Below, in pieces: positions 16,698 through 25,570 of a DNA stretch of 64,000 nt. Numbering within the stretch: the first letter of the stretch is position 1; each line of letters begins with the position of its first letter. The position numbers and the translations under genes were made by a program. Source of the DNA: Stenotrophomonas maltophilia (GTDB lineage: Bacteria; Pseudomonadota; Gammaproteobacteria; Xanthomonadales; Xanthomonadaceae); assembly GCA_002363385.1 (NCBI GenBank), contig DEVL01000006.1, forward strand, positions 62,001-126,000, given 5' to 3'. Below the pieces are notes generated by a model, which did not search any database, was not told where the DNA came from, and saw only the letters and a program-made list of their open reading frames with translations.

Positions 16698-19163
16698 ATG
16701 GCCCGTTCCCCAACTGAGACTCTCGACCTGCCGGTACTGCCGCTGCGTGACGTGGTGGTGTTCCCGCACATGGTCATTCCGCTGTTCGTCGGCCGTGACA
16801 AGTCCATGCATGCGCTGGAGCAGGCGATGGAAGCGGACAAGCGCATCCTGCTGCTCGCGCAGAAGTCCGCCGAGACGGATGATCCGTCCGCCGCCGATCT
16901 GTACCAGGTCGGCACGCTCGCCCAGGTCCTGCAACTGCTGAAGCTGCCCGATGGCACCATCAAGGTGCTGGTCGAGGGGCTGTCGCGCGTCAACGTCACC
17001 GACGTGACCGAGCGCGATGGCTCGCTGCACGGCGTGGGCATGGAAATCGAATCGGACGAATCGCGCGAGCCGCGCGAGATCGAGGCGATCGCCCGGTCGT
17101 TGATGTCGCTGTTCGAGCAGTACGTCAAAACCAACCGCAAGCTGCCGCCGGAGCTGCTGCAGACCTTGGCTGGCATCGATGAGCCCGCGCGCCTGGCCGA
17201 CACCATCGCCGCGCACATCAGCGTGCGCTTGGCCGACAAGCAGCGCCTGCTGGAAACGCTGCAGATCGGTGACCGCCTGGAAATGCTGGTCGGCCTGGTC
17301 GACGGCGAGATCGACGTGCAGCAGATGGAAAAGCGCATCCGCGGCCGCGTGAAGTCGCAGATGGAAAAGAGCCAGCGCGAGTACTACCTCAACGAGCAGA
17401 TGAAGGCCATCCAGAAAGAACTGGGTGACCTGGATGACGCACCCGGCGAGATGGACGAACTGGCCCGCAAGATCGCCGAGGCGGGCATGCCCAAGCCGGT
17501 CGAGACCAAGGCCAAGGCCGAGCTCAACAAGCTCAAGCAGATGTCGCCGATGTCGGCTGAAGCCGCCGTGGTGCGCAACTACCTGGATTGGCTGCTGGGC
17601 GTGCCGTGGAAGAAGCGCAGCAAGGTCCGCAAGGACCTCAAGGCCGCGCAGGACACGCTGGATGCCGATCACTTCGGTCTGGACAAGGTCAAGGACCGCA
17701 TCCTGGAATACCTGGCGGTGCAGTCGCGCGTGAAGCAGATGAAGGGCCCGATCCTGTGCCTGGTCGGCCCGCCCGGCGTGGGCAAAACCTCGCTGGGCCA
17801 GTCCATCGCCAAGGCGACCAACCGCAAGTTCGTGCGCATGAGCCTGGGTGGCGTGCGCGACGAGGCCGAGATCCGCGGGCACCGTCGTACCTACGTCGGC
17901 TCCATGCCGGGCCGCATCGTGCAGAACCTCAACAAGGTCGGCAGCAAGAATCCGCTGTTCGTGCTCGATGAGATCGACAAGATGTCGATGGACTTCCGTG
18001 GGGATCCGTCGTCGGCGCTGCTGGAAGTGCTCGATCCGGAGCAGAACAACGCGTTCAACGATCACTACCTGGAAGTGGATCTGGACCTGTCCGAAGTGAT
18101 GTTCGTGGCGACCTCCAATTCGCTCAACATCCCCGGCCCGCTGCTGGACCGCATGGAAGTGATCCGCATCCCCGGCTACACCGAGGATGAGAAGCTCAAC
18201 ATCGCCATGCGCTACCTGGTGCCCAAGCAGATCAAGGCCAACGGCCTGAAGCCGGAAGAGCTGGAGATCGAGGCCGACGCGATCCAGGACATCGTGCGCT
18301 ATTACACGCGCGAATCCGGCGTGCGCAACCTCGAGCGCGAAGTCGCCAAGATCTGCCGCAAGGTGGTCAAAGAGATCGCGCTCGCCGGTCCGGTCGCCCC
18401 GGCCAAGCCGGCCAAGGCCACCAAGAAGGCCAGTGCGAAGAAGAAGGCGCTGGTGGTGGTCAACGGCAAGAATCTGGACAAGTACCTGGGCGTGCGTCGC
18501 GTCGATTTCGGCCGTGCCGAAGAGCAGAACGAAGTGGGCCTGGTCACCGGCCTGGCCTGGACGGAAGTCGGCGGCGACCTGCTGCAGATCGAATCCACGC
18601 TCGTCCCGGGCAAGGGCCAGCTGATCCTGACCGGCCAGCTCGGCAACGTGATGAAGGAATCCGCCTCGGCGGCCCTGTCGGTGGTGCGTTCGCGTGCCGA
18701 GCGGCTGGGCATCGACAACGAGTTCCTGCAGAAGCACGACGTTCACGTGCACGTACCCGATGGCGCCACCCCGAAGGACGGCCCCAGCGCGGGTATCGCC
18801 ATGGTCACCTCGCTGGTGTCCACGCTGACCAAGGTGCCGATCCGGGCCGAAGTGGCGATGACCGGCGAGATCACCCTGCGCGGTCGTGTCACCGCCATTG
18901 GCGGCCTCAAGGAGAAGCTGCTGGCGGCGCTGCGTGGCGGCATCACCACGGTCATCATCCCCGAGGAGAACCGCAAGGATCTGGCCGATATCCCCGCCAA
19001 TGTCACCCGTGATCTGAAGATCGTGCCGGTGAAGTGGATCGAGGAAGTACTCGACCTGGCCTTGGAGACGCCGCTGACTGCACCGAAGCCCAAGAAAGAT
19101 GGGCAGCGTGTCACGGTACGTGGCAAGTCCAAGACAGCTTCCACCACGCGCGTCAAGCATTGA
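16698..19163 (+). CDS. lon: Lon ATP-dependent protease
   Basis: Cytosolic AAA+ serine protease for misfolded and regulatory proteins, 821 aa. The LAN domain opens LDLPVLPLRDVVVFPHMV. Walker A is GPPGVGKTSLG and Walker B is LFVLDEIDKM. The protease domain has the catalytic Ser in PKDGPSAGIAM and the Lys in GGLKEKLLAA. A Lys/Ala-rich insertion (KPAKATKKASAKKKALVV) sits between the AAA and protease domains and is longer than in E. coli. TGGAG precedes the ATG at 16698. Confidence 0.98.
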   Translation: MARSPTETLDLPVLPLRDVVVFPHMVIPLFVGRDKSMHALEQAMEADKRILLLAQKSAETDDPSAADLYQVGTLAQVLQLLKLPDGTIKVLVEGLSRVNVTDVTERDGSLHGVGMEIESDESREPREIEAIARSLMSLFEQYVKTNRKLPPELLQTLAGIDEPARLADTIAAHISVRLADKQRLLETLQIGDRLEMLVGLVDGEIDVQQMEKRIRGRVKSQMEKSQREYYLNEQMKAIQKELGDLDDAPGEMDELARKIAEAGMPKPVETKAKAELNKLKQMSPMSAEAAVVRNYLDWLLGVPWKKRSKVRKDLKAAQDTLDADHFGLDKVKDRILEYLAVQSRVKQMKGPILCLVGPPGVGKTSLGQSIAKATNRKFVRMSLGGVRDEAEIRGHRRTYVGSMPGRIVQNLNKVGSKNPLFVLDEIDKMSMDFRGDPSSALLEVLDPEQNNAFNDHYLEVDLDLSEVMFVATSNSLNIPGPLLDRMEVIRIPGYTEDEKLNIAMRYLVPKQIKANGLKPEELEIEADAIQDIVRYYTRESGVRNLEREVAKICRKVVKEIALAGPVAPAKPAKATKKASAKKKALVVVNGKNLDKYLGVRRVDFGRAEEQNEVGLVTGLAWTEVGGDLLQIESTLVPGKGQLILTGQLGNVMKESASAALSVVRSRAERLGIDNEFLQKHDVHVHVPDGATPKDGPSAGIAMVTSLVSTLTKVPIRAEVAMTGEITLRGRVTAIGGLKEKLLAALRGGITTVIIPEENRKDLADIPANVTRDLKIVPVKWIEEVLDLALETPLTAPKPKKDGQRVTVRGKSKTASTTRVKH

Positions 19164-19169
19164 CGCGCG
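19147..19169 (+). terminator. Hairpin over the lon stop codon
   Basis: Perfect 10-bp arms CGCGCGTCAA / TTGACGCGCG with a GCA loop. The stop TGA lies inside the right arm. No T-run, so likely a 3'-end stabiliser or weak terminator. Confidence 0.5.
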
Positions 19170-19212
19170 CTGTCCAAGTGCCCGAAACCCGCGTCGTTAT
19201 TGGCTTTTCAGC

Positions 19213-19241
19213 TTGCGCGGGTAGGGGGGCACTGGTATAAA
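19213..19241 (+). promoter_or_regulatory. Promoter of hupB
   Basis: TTGCGC (19213-19218), 17-bp spacer, TATAAA (19236-19241). It gives a leader of about 120 nt before the HU gene. Confidence 0.7.
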
Positions 19242-19370
19242 AGCACCACTCGTGAGTCAGCGTCATGCTGAATTCGGCGAACAGAGAACTTCACTGGCAT
19301 CCGGCGGCGTATCGTCCTCGGGTGTCTCAATGTTGAATCCGCGGAATCCCCGCCAAAGGAGCTGTAGAGA

Positions 19371-19643
19371 ATGAACAAGACCGAATTGATCGACGCCGTT
19401 GCTGAAGCCGCCGACCTGACCAAGGCCGAGTCCAGCCGCGCCGTTGATGCCGTCATCGCTTCCGTCACCAAGGCCCTGAAGGGCGGTGACGCGGTGACGC
19501 TGGTGGGCTTCGGCACGTTCCAGGTCCGCGACCGCGCTGCCCGTACCGGCCGCAACCCGAAGACCGGCGACACCATCAAGATCGCTGCGTCGAAGAATCC
19601 GTCGTTCAAGGCTGGCAAAGCCCTGAAGGATGCCGTAAACTAA
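19371..19643 (+). CDS. hupB: DNA-binding protein HU
   Basis: Nucleoid protein that bends and compacts DNA as a dimer, 90 aa. The HU signature is clear: MNKTELIDAVAEAADLTK, GFGTFQVRDRAARTGRNP and the basic beta-arm ending KNPSFKAGKALKDAVN. AAAGGAG precedes the start. Its place between lon and ppiD matches hupB in many gammaproteobacteria, and tRNA-Val begins 12 bp after the stop. Confidence 0.97.
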   Translation: MNKTELIDAVAEAADLTKAESSRAVDAVIASVTKALKGGDAVTLVGFGTFQVRDRAARTGRNPKTGDTIKIAASKNPSFKAGKALKDAVN

Positions 19644-19654
19644 GCGGCTTGCTG

Positions 19655-19729
19655 GGGTGCTTAGCTCAGCGGTAGAGCGTCTCCTTTACACGGAGAGGGT
19701 CGGGGGTTCGAAACCCTCAGCACCCACCA
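19655..19729 (+). tRNA. tRNA-Val (TAC)
   Basis: 75 nt with encoded CCA. Anticodon loop TTTACAC gives TAC. It lies 12 bp after hupB with no terminator between, so co-transcription is likely. Confidence 0.97.
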
Positions 19730-19757
19730 GGCACTGCCAGTAAAAGTTTTGAAATGT

Positions 19758-19834
19758 GGAGCGGTAGTTCAGCTGGTTAGAATGCTGGCCTGTCACGCCG
19801 GAGGTCGCGGGTTCAAGTCCCGTCCGCTCCGCCA
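19758..19834 (+). tRNA. tRNA-Asp (GTC), copy 1
   Basis: 77 nt with encoded CCA. Anticodon loop CTGTCAC gives GTC. Identical to the copies at 19918 and 20085. Confidence 0.97.
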
Positions 19835-19842
19835 GTTTCAAT

Positions 19843-19874
19843 AGGGCCCCTGAGCGATCGGGGGCCTTGTTTTC
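19843..19874 (+). terminator. Terminator after tRNA-Asp copy 1
   Basis: AGGGCCCCTGA / TCGGGGGCCTT hairpin (loop GCGA) followed by TTGTTTT. Confidence 0.8.
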
Positions 19875-19917
19875 TCCAGCGACGCAGGTCGCGGTGGAAA
19901 CAAAAGCGGTTTAGTGC

Positions 19918-19994
19918 GGAGCGGTAGTTCAGCTGGTTAGAATGCTGGCCTGTCACGCCGGAGGTCGCGGGTTCAAGTCCCGTCCGCTCCGCCA
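19918..19994 (+). tRNA. tRNA-Asp (GTC), copy 2
   Basis: Identical 77-nt copy. Confidence 0.97.
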
Positions 19995-20084
19995 GTTTTA
20001 AAAAAACCTCGAAAAAAGCAGTATTTCGGGGTGGGCAATCTGAATATCTTCGGATAGAATGAGCGCCTGCAAAGTTTCAAGTGC

Positions 20085-20161
20085 GGAGCGGTAGTTCAGC
20101 TGGTTAGAATGCTGGCCTGTCACGCCGGAGGTCGCGGGTTCAAGTCCCGTCCGCTCCGCCA
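20085..20161 (+). tRNA. tRNA-Asp (GTC), copy 3
   Basis: Identical 77-nt copy. A GATAGAAT -10-like element lies about 25 bp upstream, which suggests its own promoter. Confidence 0.97.
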
Positions 20162-20171
20162 ATCTTTGAAG

Positions 20172-20203
20172 AGCCCTTGGTGAAAACCAAGGGCTTTTTT
20201 TTT
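20172..20203 (+). terminator. Terminator after tRNA-Asp copy 3
   Basis: AGCCCTTGG / CCAAGGGCT hairpin with nine T residues. Confidence 0.93.
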
Positions 20204-20374
20204 GTTTTCAATTCAGCGCATCGATCAACGGCGCGCGACTGCCCGTGCATCCGTTGCCATGACCGGGCGTGGGACACTGTGGATCGGGCCGGGGCGGCCG
20301 ATGCGGGCACTTTTGGAGCCTGCCGCGAAGCGGGTTACACTGCCGGGCTCGCCAATCAGGCCTTGATTTTTCCC

Positions 20375-22348
20375 ATGCTGCAGAAACTTCGCGACAAGAC
20401 CTCGGGCTGGATCGTTACCGTGATCCTGGGGCTGCTGATGATTCCGTTCCTGTTCGTGATCGACTCCAGCTACCTCGGTGGCGTCGGCTCGCAGAACGTG
20501 GCCAAAGTGGCCGCCCCGCCGACCTGGTGGAAGTCCGCACCGTCGTGGTGGCCGGTCTCGTTCCTGTGGCAGCACCACGAAATCAGCTCCAACGATTTCC
20601 GCGTGCGCTTCGAGCAGGCGCGCCAGCAGGCACGCCAGGATCAGGGTGAGGATTTCGATCCACGCCAGTTCGAAAGCATCGAAAGCAAGCTGGCCGTGCT
20701 CGATCAGATGATCGATGAGCAGGTTGTGCGTCTGGCCGGCGAACAGTCCGGCATCGTGATCGGCGATGGTGCCGTGCGCGAGTACATTGCCTCGATCCCG
20801 GCCTTCCTGGACGCGGACGGCAAGTTCAACCAGGACAACTACCGCATCGCCCTGGCCAGCGGTAATCCGCCGCGCACGCCGACGCAGTTCGAAGCGCTGG
20901 TGCGCGAGAGCATCCAGCAGTCGATCATCCCGTCGGCCCTGCAGCGTTCGGGGTTCACCACCCAGAGCGAAGCCGAGCGCCTGATGAAGCTGCTCGGTGA
21001 AACGCGTGACGTGGAGCTGGCCGCGCTGCCGGAAACGCCGGCCGATACCGCCGAAGTGACCGACGCACAGATCAAGCAGTGGTACGACAGCCACACCAAG
21101 GATTTCCGCCAGCCGGAAACCGTGTCGCTGGAATACGTCGAGATCAACGGCGCGAACCTGCCGGCTGCAGCGCCGGCCGATGAGGCGACGCTGCGCAAGC
21201 GCTACCAGGATGAGAAGGCACGCTTTGCCACGCCGGAACAGCGTCTGGCCTCGCACATCCTGATCACCGCAGATGGCAACGATCCGGCCAAGCTGAAGGC
21301 GGCCGAAGAGAAGGCCACGCGTATTGCTGCGGAAGCCAAGGCGCCGGGTGCCGATTTCGCCGCGCTGGCCAAGGCCAACTCGGAAGACCCCGGTTCCAAG
21401 GACGCCGGCGGCGATCTGGGCTGGGTGGAACACGGCGCGATGGTCAAGCCGTTCGAAGACGCGCTGTTCGCCATGAAGACGGGCGACGTGGTTGGGCCGG
21501 TGAAGACCGAATTCGGTTTCCATGTGCTCAAGCTGCGCGAGACCAAGGGGGGCGAAGGCCGCGCGTTCGAGGACGTGCGTGACCAGCTGGCTGCCGAACA
21601 GCTCAAGGCCGATACCGATCGCGTGTTCACTGAACTGAGTGGCCGCCTGGTGGATCTGGTCTACAAGAACCCGACCTCGCTGGAAGGCCCGGCCAAGGAC
21701 ATGAGCCTGCCGGTGCAGACGATCGGTCCGTTCACCCGCGCCACCGCCAGTGGCATCGCGGCCAACCCGGCGGTGCTGCGTGCGGCGTTCTCCGACATCC
21801 TGACCCAGGATGGCACGGTGAGCGACCCGATCGAGCTGGGCCCGAACCACAACGTGATGATCCGCGTGACCGAGCACAGCCCGGAGCAGGCGCTGCCGCT
21901 GGCCAAGGCCCGTGAACAGGTCATCGCCGCGATCCATGCTGACCGCACCCGCCAAGCCTCCGAGAAGGCCGTGGATGCCGTGCTGGCCAAGCTGAAGGCC
22001 GGGCAGACTCTGCAGGCGCTGGCGACCAGCGACAAGCTGCAGATCAGCCCGCTGCCGGGCCTGCCGCGCACCCAGCCGGTGCCGACCCCGGAGATCAACC
22101 GCGCGGTGTTCAGCGCGCCGCTGCCGGCTGAAGGCAAGCCGAGCTACGGCAAGGTCGCCGTGCAGGGCCGCTACGTGATCTACGCGGTGACCAAGGTCAC
22201 CCCGGGCAACGTGGCTGAAGTGGACGCCGCCCAGCAGCAGCAACTCAAGGAGCAGCTGAGCCAGATCGACGGCATGGCCGCCGCCAAGGCCTACGTCGAA
22301 GCGATGCGCAAGCACTTCAGGGTGCAGACCGAAGAAGCCAACCTGTAA
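20375..22348 (+). CDS. ppiD: Periplasmic folding chaperone / peptidyl-prolyl isomerase PpiD
   Basis: Inner-membrane-anchored periplasmic chaperone with SurA-like arms, 657 aa. The N-terminal anchor reads KTSGWIVTVILGLLMIPFLF. An N-terminal SurA-type region follows, then one parvulin domain (QRLASHILIT ... DLGWVEHGAMVKPFEDALF ... VKTEFGFHVLKL). A longer reading upstream is possible, but the ATG at 20375 starts exactly at the conserved MLQKLRDK anchor. No Shine-Dalgarno is visible there. The position after lon-hupB is conserved. Confidence 0.95.
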   Translation: MLQKLRDKTSGWIVTVILGLLMIPFLFVIDSSYLGGVGSQNVAKVAAPPTWWKSAPSWWPVSFLWQHHEISSNDFRVRFEQARQQARQDQGEDFDPRQFESIESKLAVLDQMIDEQVVRLAGEQSGIVIGDGAVREYIASIPAFLDADGKFNQDNYRIALASGNPPRTPTQFEALVRESIQQSIIPSALQRSGFTTQSEAERLMKLLGETRDVELAALPETPADTAEVTDAQIKQWYDSHTKDFRQPETVSLEYVEINGANLPAAAPADEATLRKRYQDEKARFATPEQRLASHILITADGNDPAKLKAAEEKATRIAAEAKAPGADFAALAKANSEDPGSKDAGGDLGWVEHGAMVKPFEDALFAMKTGDVVGPVKTEFGFHVLKLRETKGGEGRAFEDVRDQLAAEQLKADTDRVFTELSGRLVDLVYKNPTSLEGPAKDMSLPVQTIGPFTRATASGIAANPAVLRAAFSDILTQDGTVSDPIELGPNHNVMIRVTEHSPEQALPLAKAREQVIAAIHADRTRQASEKAVDAVLAKLKAGQTLQALATSDKLQISPLPGLPRTQPVPTPEINRAVFSAPLPAEGKPSYGKVAVQGRYVIYAVTKVTPGNVAEVDAAQQQQLKEQLSQIDGMAAAKAYVEAMRKHFRVQTEEANL

Positions 22349-22366
22349 CCGGGTCGGCGTCTGCTG

Positions 22367-22443
22367 AACAACAAAAAGCCCGGCCATGCCGGGCTTTTTG
22401 TTGTTGAAAACGACACTGCCCGGCGGAACCGGGCAGTGTCGTT
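22367..22443. terminator. Paired terminators between ppiD and the convergent transglycosylase
   Basis: Two adjacent perfect hairpins. The first (22367-22405, core AAAAAGCCCGGC / GCCGGGCTTTTT) works on both strands. The second (22409-22443, arms AACGACACTGCCCGG and its complement) faces the end of the minus-strand gene. Confidence 0.85.
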
Positions 22444-22467
22444 ACCAGCAATAGGATCCGCCCGCGC

Positions 22468-23682
22468 TCAGTCTTCGACGCGCAGCACCGCTCCCGGCTT
22501 GAGCACGCTGCTGCCACTGAGCCCATTGAGCGACAGCAGCGCCTTCAATGGCATCCCGTAACGGCGCGCGATGGTCCAGGGCGACTCGCCATCGCGTACG
22601 GTGTGGCGGCGGCTGCGCGGGCGGTCCGCGCTGGCCACGGTGCGCGTGGCCACCGGGCCGGGCGCCGTACGCGCCGCCGTGGTGTCGGCCGGTGCGCTGG
22701 GCGCCACCGCAAGGGCGGCCACGCTGGCGCTGGCATCCACCGGCGCATGCGCGGTCGGGGCCAGAACCGTCACCTGGCCGCTCGGGCGGCCCTTGCCGCT
22801 GGCCAGGGCCGGATTGAGCCGGGCGATGCGGGCCGGATCCAGATCGCGCTGCTGGGCCCACTGCTGGACGCTGGTGCCGGCCGGCAGGGTGTGGCCCTTC
22901 AGCACCGGCACGGTGCGGTCCAGCGAGGCCATCACCGCCGGCTCGGTTTCCGCGTCTTCCAGGACGCAGGCCAGCGCATGCAGCTTCTCGACATAGGCAT
23001 AGGTGACCGGCGACAGCCCAGGCAATTCCGCCGGGCGCGCGTTCTGTGCGTTCATGCCGGCCTTGCGCAGCGACTGCAGCACCCGGTACTCACCGGCGTT
23101 GTACGCCATGGTGGCCAAGCGCCAGTCGCCGCCGAACATGCCGTGCAGGGTCTTGAGGTAGCGCACCGCGGCCTGGGTGGAATCCACGGCCGAGAGGCGG
23201 CCGTCGTAGCCCGGAGTCATCTGCACGCGGTGGTTCTTGGCGGTGGTGGCGATGAACTGCCACAGCCCGGCCGGGCCGCTGCCATTGCGGGCGTTGGGCC
23301 GGTAGCCACTTTCCACGAAGGGAATCAGCGCGAATTCGGTCGGCAGATCGGATTTGCGCAGCTCTTCGACCACGTAGCCGAACAGCACCAGCGCATCATC
23401 GTCCTGGTTGGCCAGCCGCGAGGGGGCATGCGCGAACTGCTTCTGCCAACGCGGGCTGGTCGCCTCGGCGTCGCAGGTGGGTTCGGCCAGGCCATCGCGG
23501 AAGCTGGCAAAGATCTCCTGCCCGTTGCGCACCGAGGCCGGCGGCAGGGCCGCAGCGGTCAGGGGAAGGGAGGACAGGCCGGCCACGTTCTGCGACATGC
23601 CGGCGGTCAACGACTGGGCGCCCGCACTGCCGGCCACGGCGATCGCCAGGCCCAGCGCGAGCGGCAACAATCGCCGACTCAT
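22468..23682 (-). CDS. mltD: MltD-like membrane-bound lytic murein transglycosylase with LysM
   Basis: Cleaves peptidoglycan glycan strands in the periplasm. 404 aa: a signal peptide (MSRRLLPLALGLAIAVAGSAGAQ) without a clear lipobox, then an SLT domain with the catalytic Glu in ALIPFVESGYRP and the motifs SGPAGLWQF and MAYNAGEYRV. A LysM domain lies at the C-terminus (HTVRDGESPWTIARRYGM). E. coli MltD is a lipoprotein with two LysM repeats, while here only one is obvious. It overlaps gloB by 4 bp. Confidence 0.88.
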   Translation of the reverse strand: MSRRLLPLALGLAIAVAGSAGAQSLTAGMSQNVAGLSSLPLTAAALPPASVRNGQEIFASFRDGLAEPTCDAEATSPRWQKQFAHAPSRLANQDDDALVLFGYVVEELRKSDLPTEFALIPFVESGYRPNARNGSGPAGLWQFIATTAKNHRVQMTPGYDGRLSAVDSTQAAVRYLKTLHGMFGGDWRLATMAYNAGEYRVLQSLRKAGMNAQNARPAELPGLSPVTYAYVEKLHALACVLEDAETEPAVMASLDRTVPVLKGHTLPAGTSVQQWAQQRDLDPARIARLNPALASGKGRPSGQVTVLAPTAHAPVDASASVAALAVAPSAPADTTAARTAPGPVATRTVASADRPRSRRHTVRDGESPWTIARRYGMPLKALLSLNGLSGSSVLKPGAVLRVED

Positions 23683-24446
23683 GTTCGGAATCCGTCTTTC
23701 CAGTGCCGCAGGCCTGCGACAACATCGACTTCATCGGTTACGGGACGCCCAAGATGGGCGCTGACAGCCGCCTGGATGGCGGGGGTGTTCGTACGCAGGA
23801 ACGGATTGCATTCCAGCTCGCTTGCCAGTGAAACCGGCAGCGTGGGCAGGTCATCGCGGCGCATGGCCAAGGCCTCCTCATGGCGCTGCGACAGCGCAGC
23901 GTTGGTGGGGTCTACATGCCGCGCGAAGACGGCATTGGACAGGGTGTACTCGTGGGCGCAACAGACCATCAGTTGCGCTGGCAGGGACGCCAGCTTCCGC
24001 AGGGATGCCAGAAGCTGGGGAGGCGTACCTTCGAACATGCGCCCACAGCCCAGGCTGAACAACGCATCGCCGCTGAAAAGGTGTTCAGCGGTGTGAAACG
24101 CAATATGGCTCCGGGTGTGCCCGGGCACGGATACTACGTGGAACCCGAGCCCCAATGCCTGAACGCATTCACCTTCAGCCACCCGGTGGGCGGGGACCGC
24201 GATGCGCGGTTCCACCGGTGCGTAGACCTCCACCGCGGGAAAACGGGCCTGCAGCTCGGCCACGCCGCCGATGTGGTCGTCGTGGTGGTGGGTCAACAGA
24301 ATGCTGTGGGGAACCCATCCCTGCTGCGCTGCGGCGGCCAGAACGGGGTCGGCCTGGCCGGGGTCGATGACCACGGCGCGGCCGTCGTCGGCGACCAGCG
24401 CCCAGATGTAATTGTCCGCAAACGCGGGTAGGGCAGTCAGTCGCAT
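23679..24446 (-). CDS. gloB: Hydroxyacylglutathione hydrolase (glyoxalase II)
   Basis: Hydrolyses S-lactoylglutathione to lactate and glutathione, the second step of methylglyoxal detoxification. A 255-aa metallo-beta-lactamase fold with the zinc motif LTHHHDDHIGG, downstream ligand regions VPGHTRSHIAF and FSGDALFSLGCGR, and the glutathione-site motif CAHEYTLSNAVFA. The ATG at 24446 begins the usual MRLTALPAFADNYIW. It is divergent from the yafS-like gene with only 11 bp between start codons. Confidence 0.95.
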   Translation of the reverse strand: MRLTALPAFADNYIWALVADDGRAVVIDPGQADPVLAAAAQQGWVPHSILLTHHHDDHIGGVAELQARFPAVEVYAPVEPRIAVPAHRVAEGECVQALGLGFHVVSVPGHTRSHIAFHTAEHLFSGDALFSLGCGRMFEGTPPQLLASLRKLASLPAQLMVCCAHEYTLSNAVFARHVDPTNAALSQRHEEALAMRRDDLPTLPVSLASELECNPFLRTNTPAIQAAVSAHLGRPVTDEVDVVAGLRHWKDGFRT

Positions 24447-24457
24447 AGAATTGGACC

Positions 24458-25102
24458 ATGCCCCCCGCGTTGAGCCCCCGTCAAGCGATAGTCGCATCCT
24501 GGTTTGATACTGAACCGGCACACGCCTTGTGTCGGTTGGAATCGGAGCGGTTGCGCAGCCTGTTGGCCGAGCGCCCGGTCAACCCGTGGTTGTGGGTGGC
24601 GCCGACGCCTGGCTGGCTCGAGTGCGTGGATCTGCCCGGCCGCGGCCTGCGCCTGTACCGCCAGGGCGCCGAGTATGCCGGCGATGTCCAGTGCGCTCTG
24701 CCGCTGCCGCTGCCGGACGAGAGCGTCAATGCCATCGTGCTGCAGCACGTCACCGCCCGTGACGCCGAACAGCTGATTGCCGAGTGCGCGCGCGTGCTGA
24801 TGCCCGGGGGGCGGCTGTGGTTGTCCACCCTCAACCCGTTCAGCCCGTACCGCCGCCAGTGGCGCCATCACGGGCTGGTCGTGCGCAGCCCGCAGCGGCT
24901 GCGGCACACCCTCACGCAGGCCGGCCTGAGCTGCGAGGACCTGCACTACCTCGGCCCGATGTGGCGCAACCGCTCGCCGGGCCGGCGCGACCTCGCCCCG
25001 CTGCGGGCCGCCTGCCTGTTCACCGCTGAAAAACGCACTCTGGCATTGCCGGGACCGACGCCCGTGGCCGTGCCACGTTGGCACGGCACGGTTGCCACCT
25101 GA
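24458..25102 (+). CDS. YafS-like SAM-dependent methyltransferase
   Basis: A 214-aa protein in the yafS slot of the conserved gloB/yafS/rnhA/dnaQ neighbourhood. The class I methyltransferase core is recognisable by LPLPDESVNAIVLQHV and the post-motif CARVLMPGGRLWLSTLNPFS. The glycine-rich SAM motif I is degenerate (WLWVAPTPGWLECVD), as is common in this family. The substrate is unknown. TAGAAT ends 6 bp before the ATG, so a leaderless transcript is possible. rnhA follows 11 bp later. Confidence 0.82.
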   Translation: MPPALSPRQAIVASWFDTEPAHALCRLESERLRSLLAERPVNPWLWVAPTPGWLECVDLPGRGLRLYRQGAEYAGDVQCALPLPLPDESVNAIVLQHVTARDAEQLIAECARVLMPGGRLWLSTLNPFSPYRRQWRHHGLVVRSPQRLRHTLTQAGLSCEDLHYLGPMWRNRSPGRRDLAPLRAACLFTAEKRTLALPGPTPVAVPRWHGTVAT

Positions 25103-25113
25103 TCTGGAATGGA

Positions 25114-25566
25114 ATGAAGACGATAGAAATCCACACCGACGGTTCCTGCCTCGGCAATCCCGGCCCTGGCGGCTGGGCGGCGTTGCTGCGCTACAACGCG
25201 CACGAGCGCGAACTGAGCGGTGGCGAAGCGCATACCACCAACAATCGCATGGAGCTGATGGCGGCCATCTCAGGGCTGGAAGCCCTCACCGAGCCGTGCA
25301 ACATCGTGCTGTTCACCGATTCGCAGTACGTGCGCCAGGGCCTGACCGAGTGGATGCCTGGCTGGATCCGCAAGAACTGGAAAACCGCCGGCGGCTCGCC
25401 GGTCAAGAACCGCGAGCTGTGGGAGCGCCTGCACGCGGCCACGCTCAAGCACACCATCGACTGGCGCTGGGTCAAGGGCCATTCCGGCGACCCGGACAAC
25501 GAGCGCGTGGACCAGCTGGCGCGCGACGCCGCGATCCGGATCCGCGCCGCCGGCCCGGTACACTGA
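25114..25566 (+). CDS. rnhA: Ribonuclease HI
   Basis: Degrades the RNA strand of RNA-DNA hybrids, 150 aa. The catalytic carboxylates appear in EIHTDGSCLGNPG, NNRMELMAAI, LFTDSQYV and NERVDQLARD, with the His in WVKGHSGDP. The start at 25114 (MKTIEIHTDG) is conserved. Four bases separate it from dnaQ. Confidence 0.97.
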   Translation: MKTIEIHTDGSCLGNPGPGGWAALLRYNAHERELSGGEAHTTNNRMELMAAISGLEALTEPCNIVLFTDSQYVRQGLTEWMPGWIRKNWKTAGGSPVKNRELWERLHAATLKHTIDWRWVKGHSGDPDNERVDQLARDAAIRIRAAGPVH

Positions 25567-25570
25567 GCCC

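Noticed and set aside
16449..19160. Very long open frame antisense to lon (about 900 codons), with others antisense to clpX, ppiD and ppk1
   Set aside because: High-GC codon bias leaves antisense frames open. The products are His/Gln/Arg-rich without domains, while the sense strand encodes clear conserved proteins.
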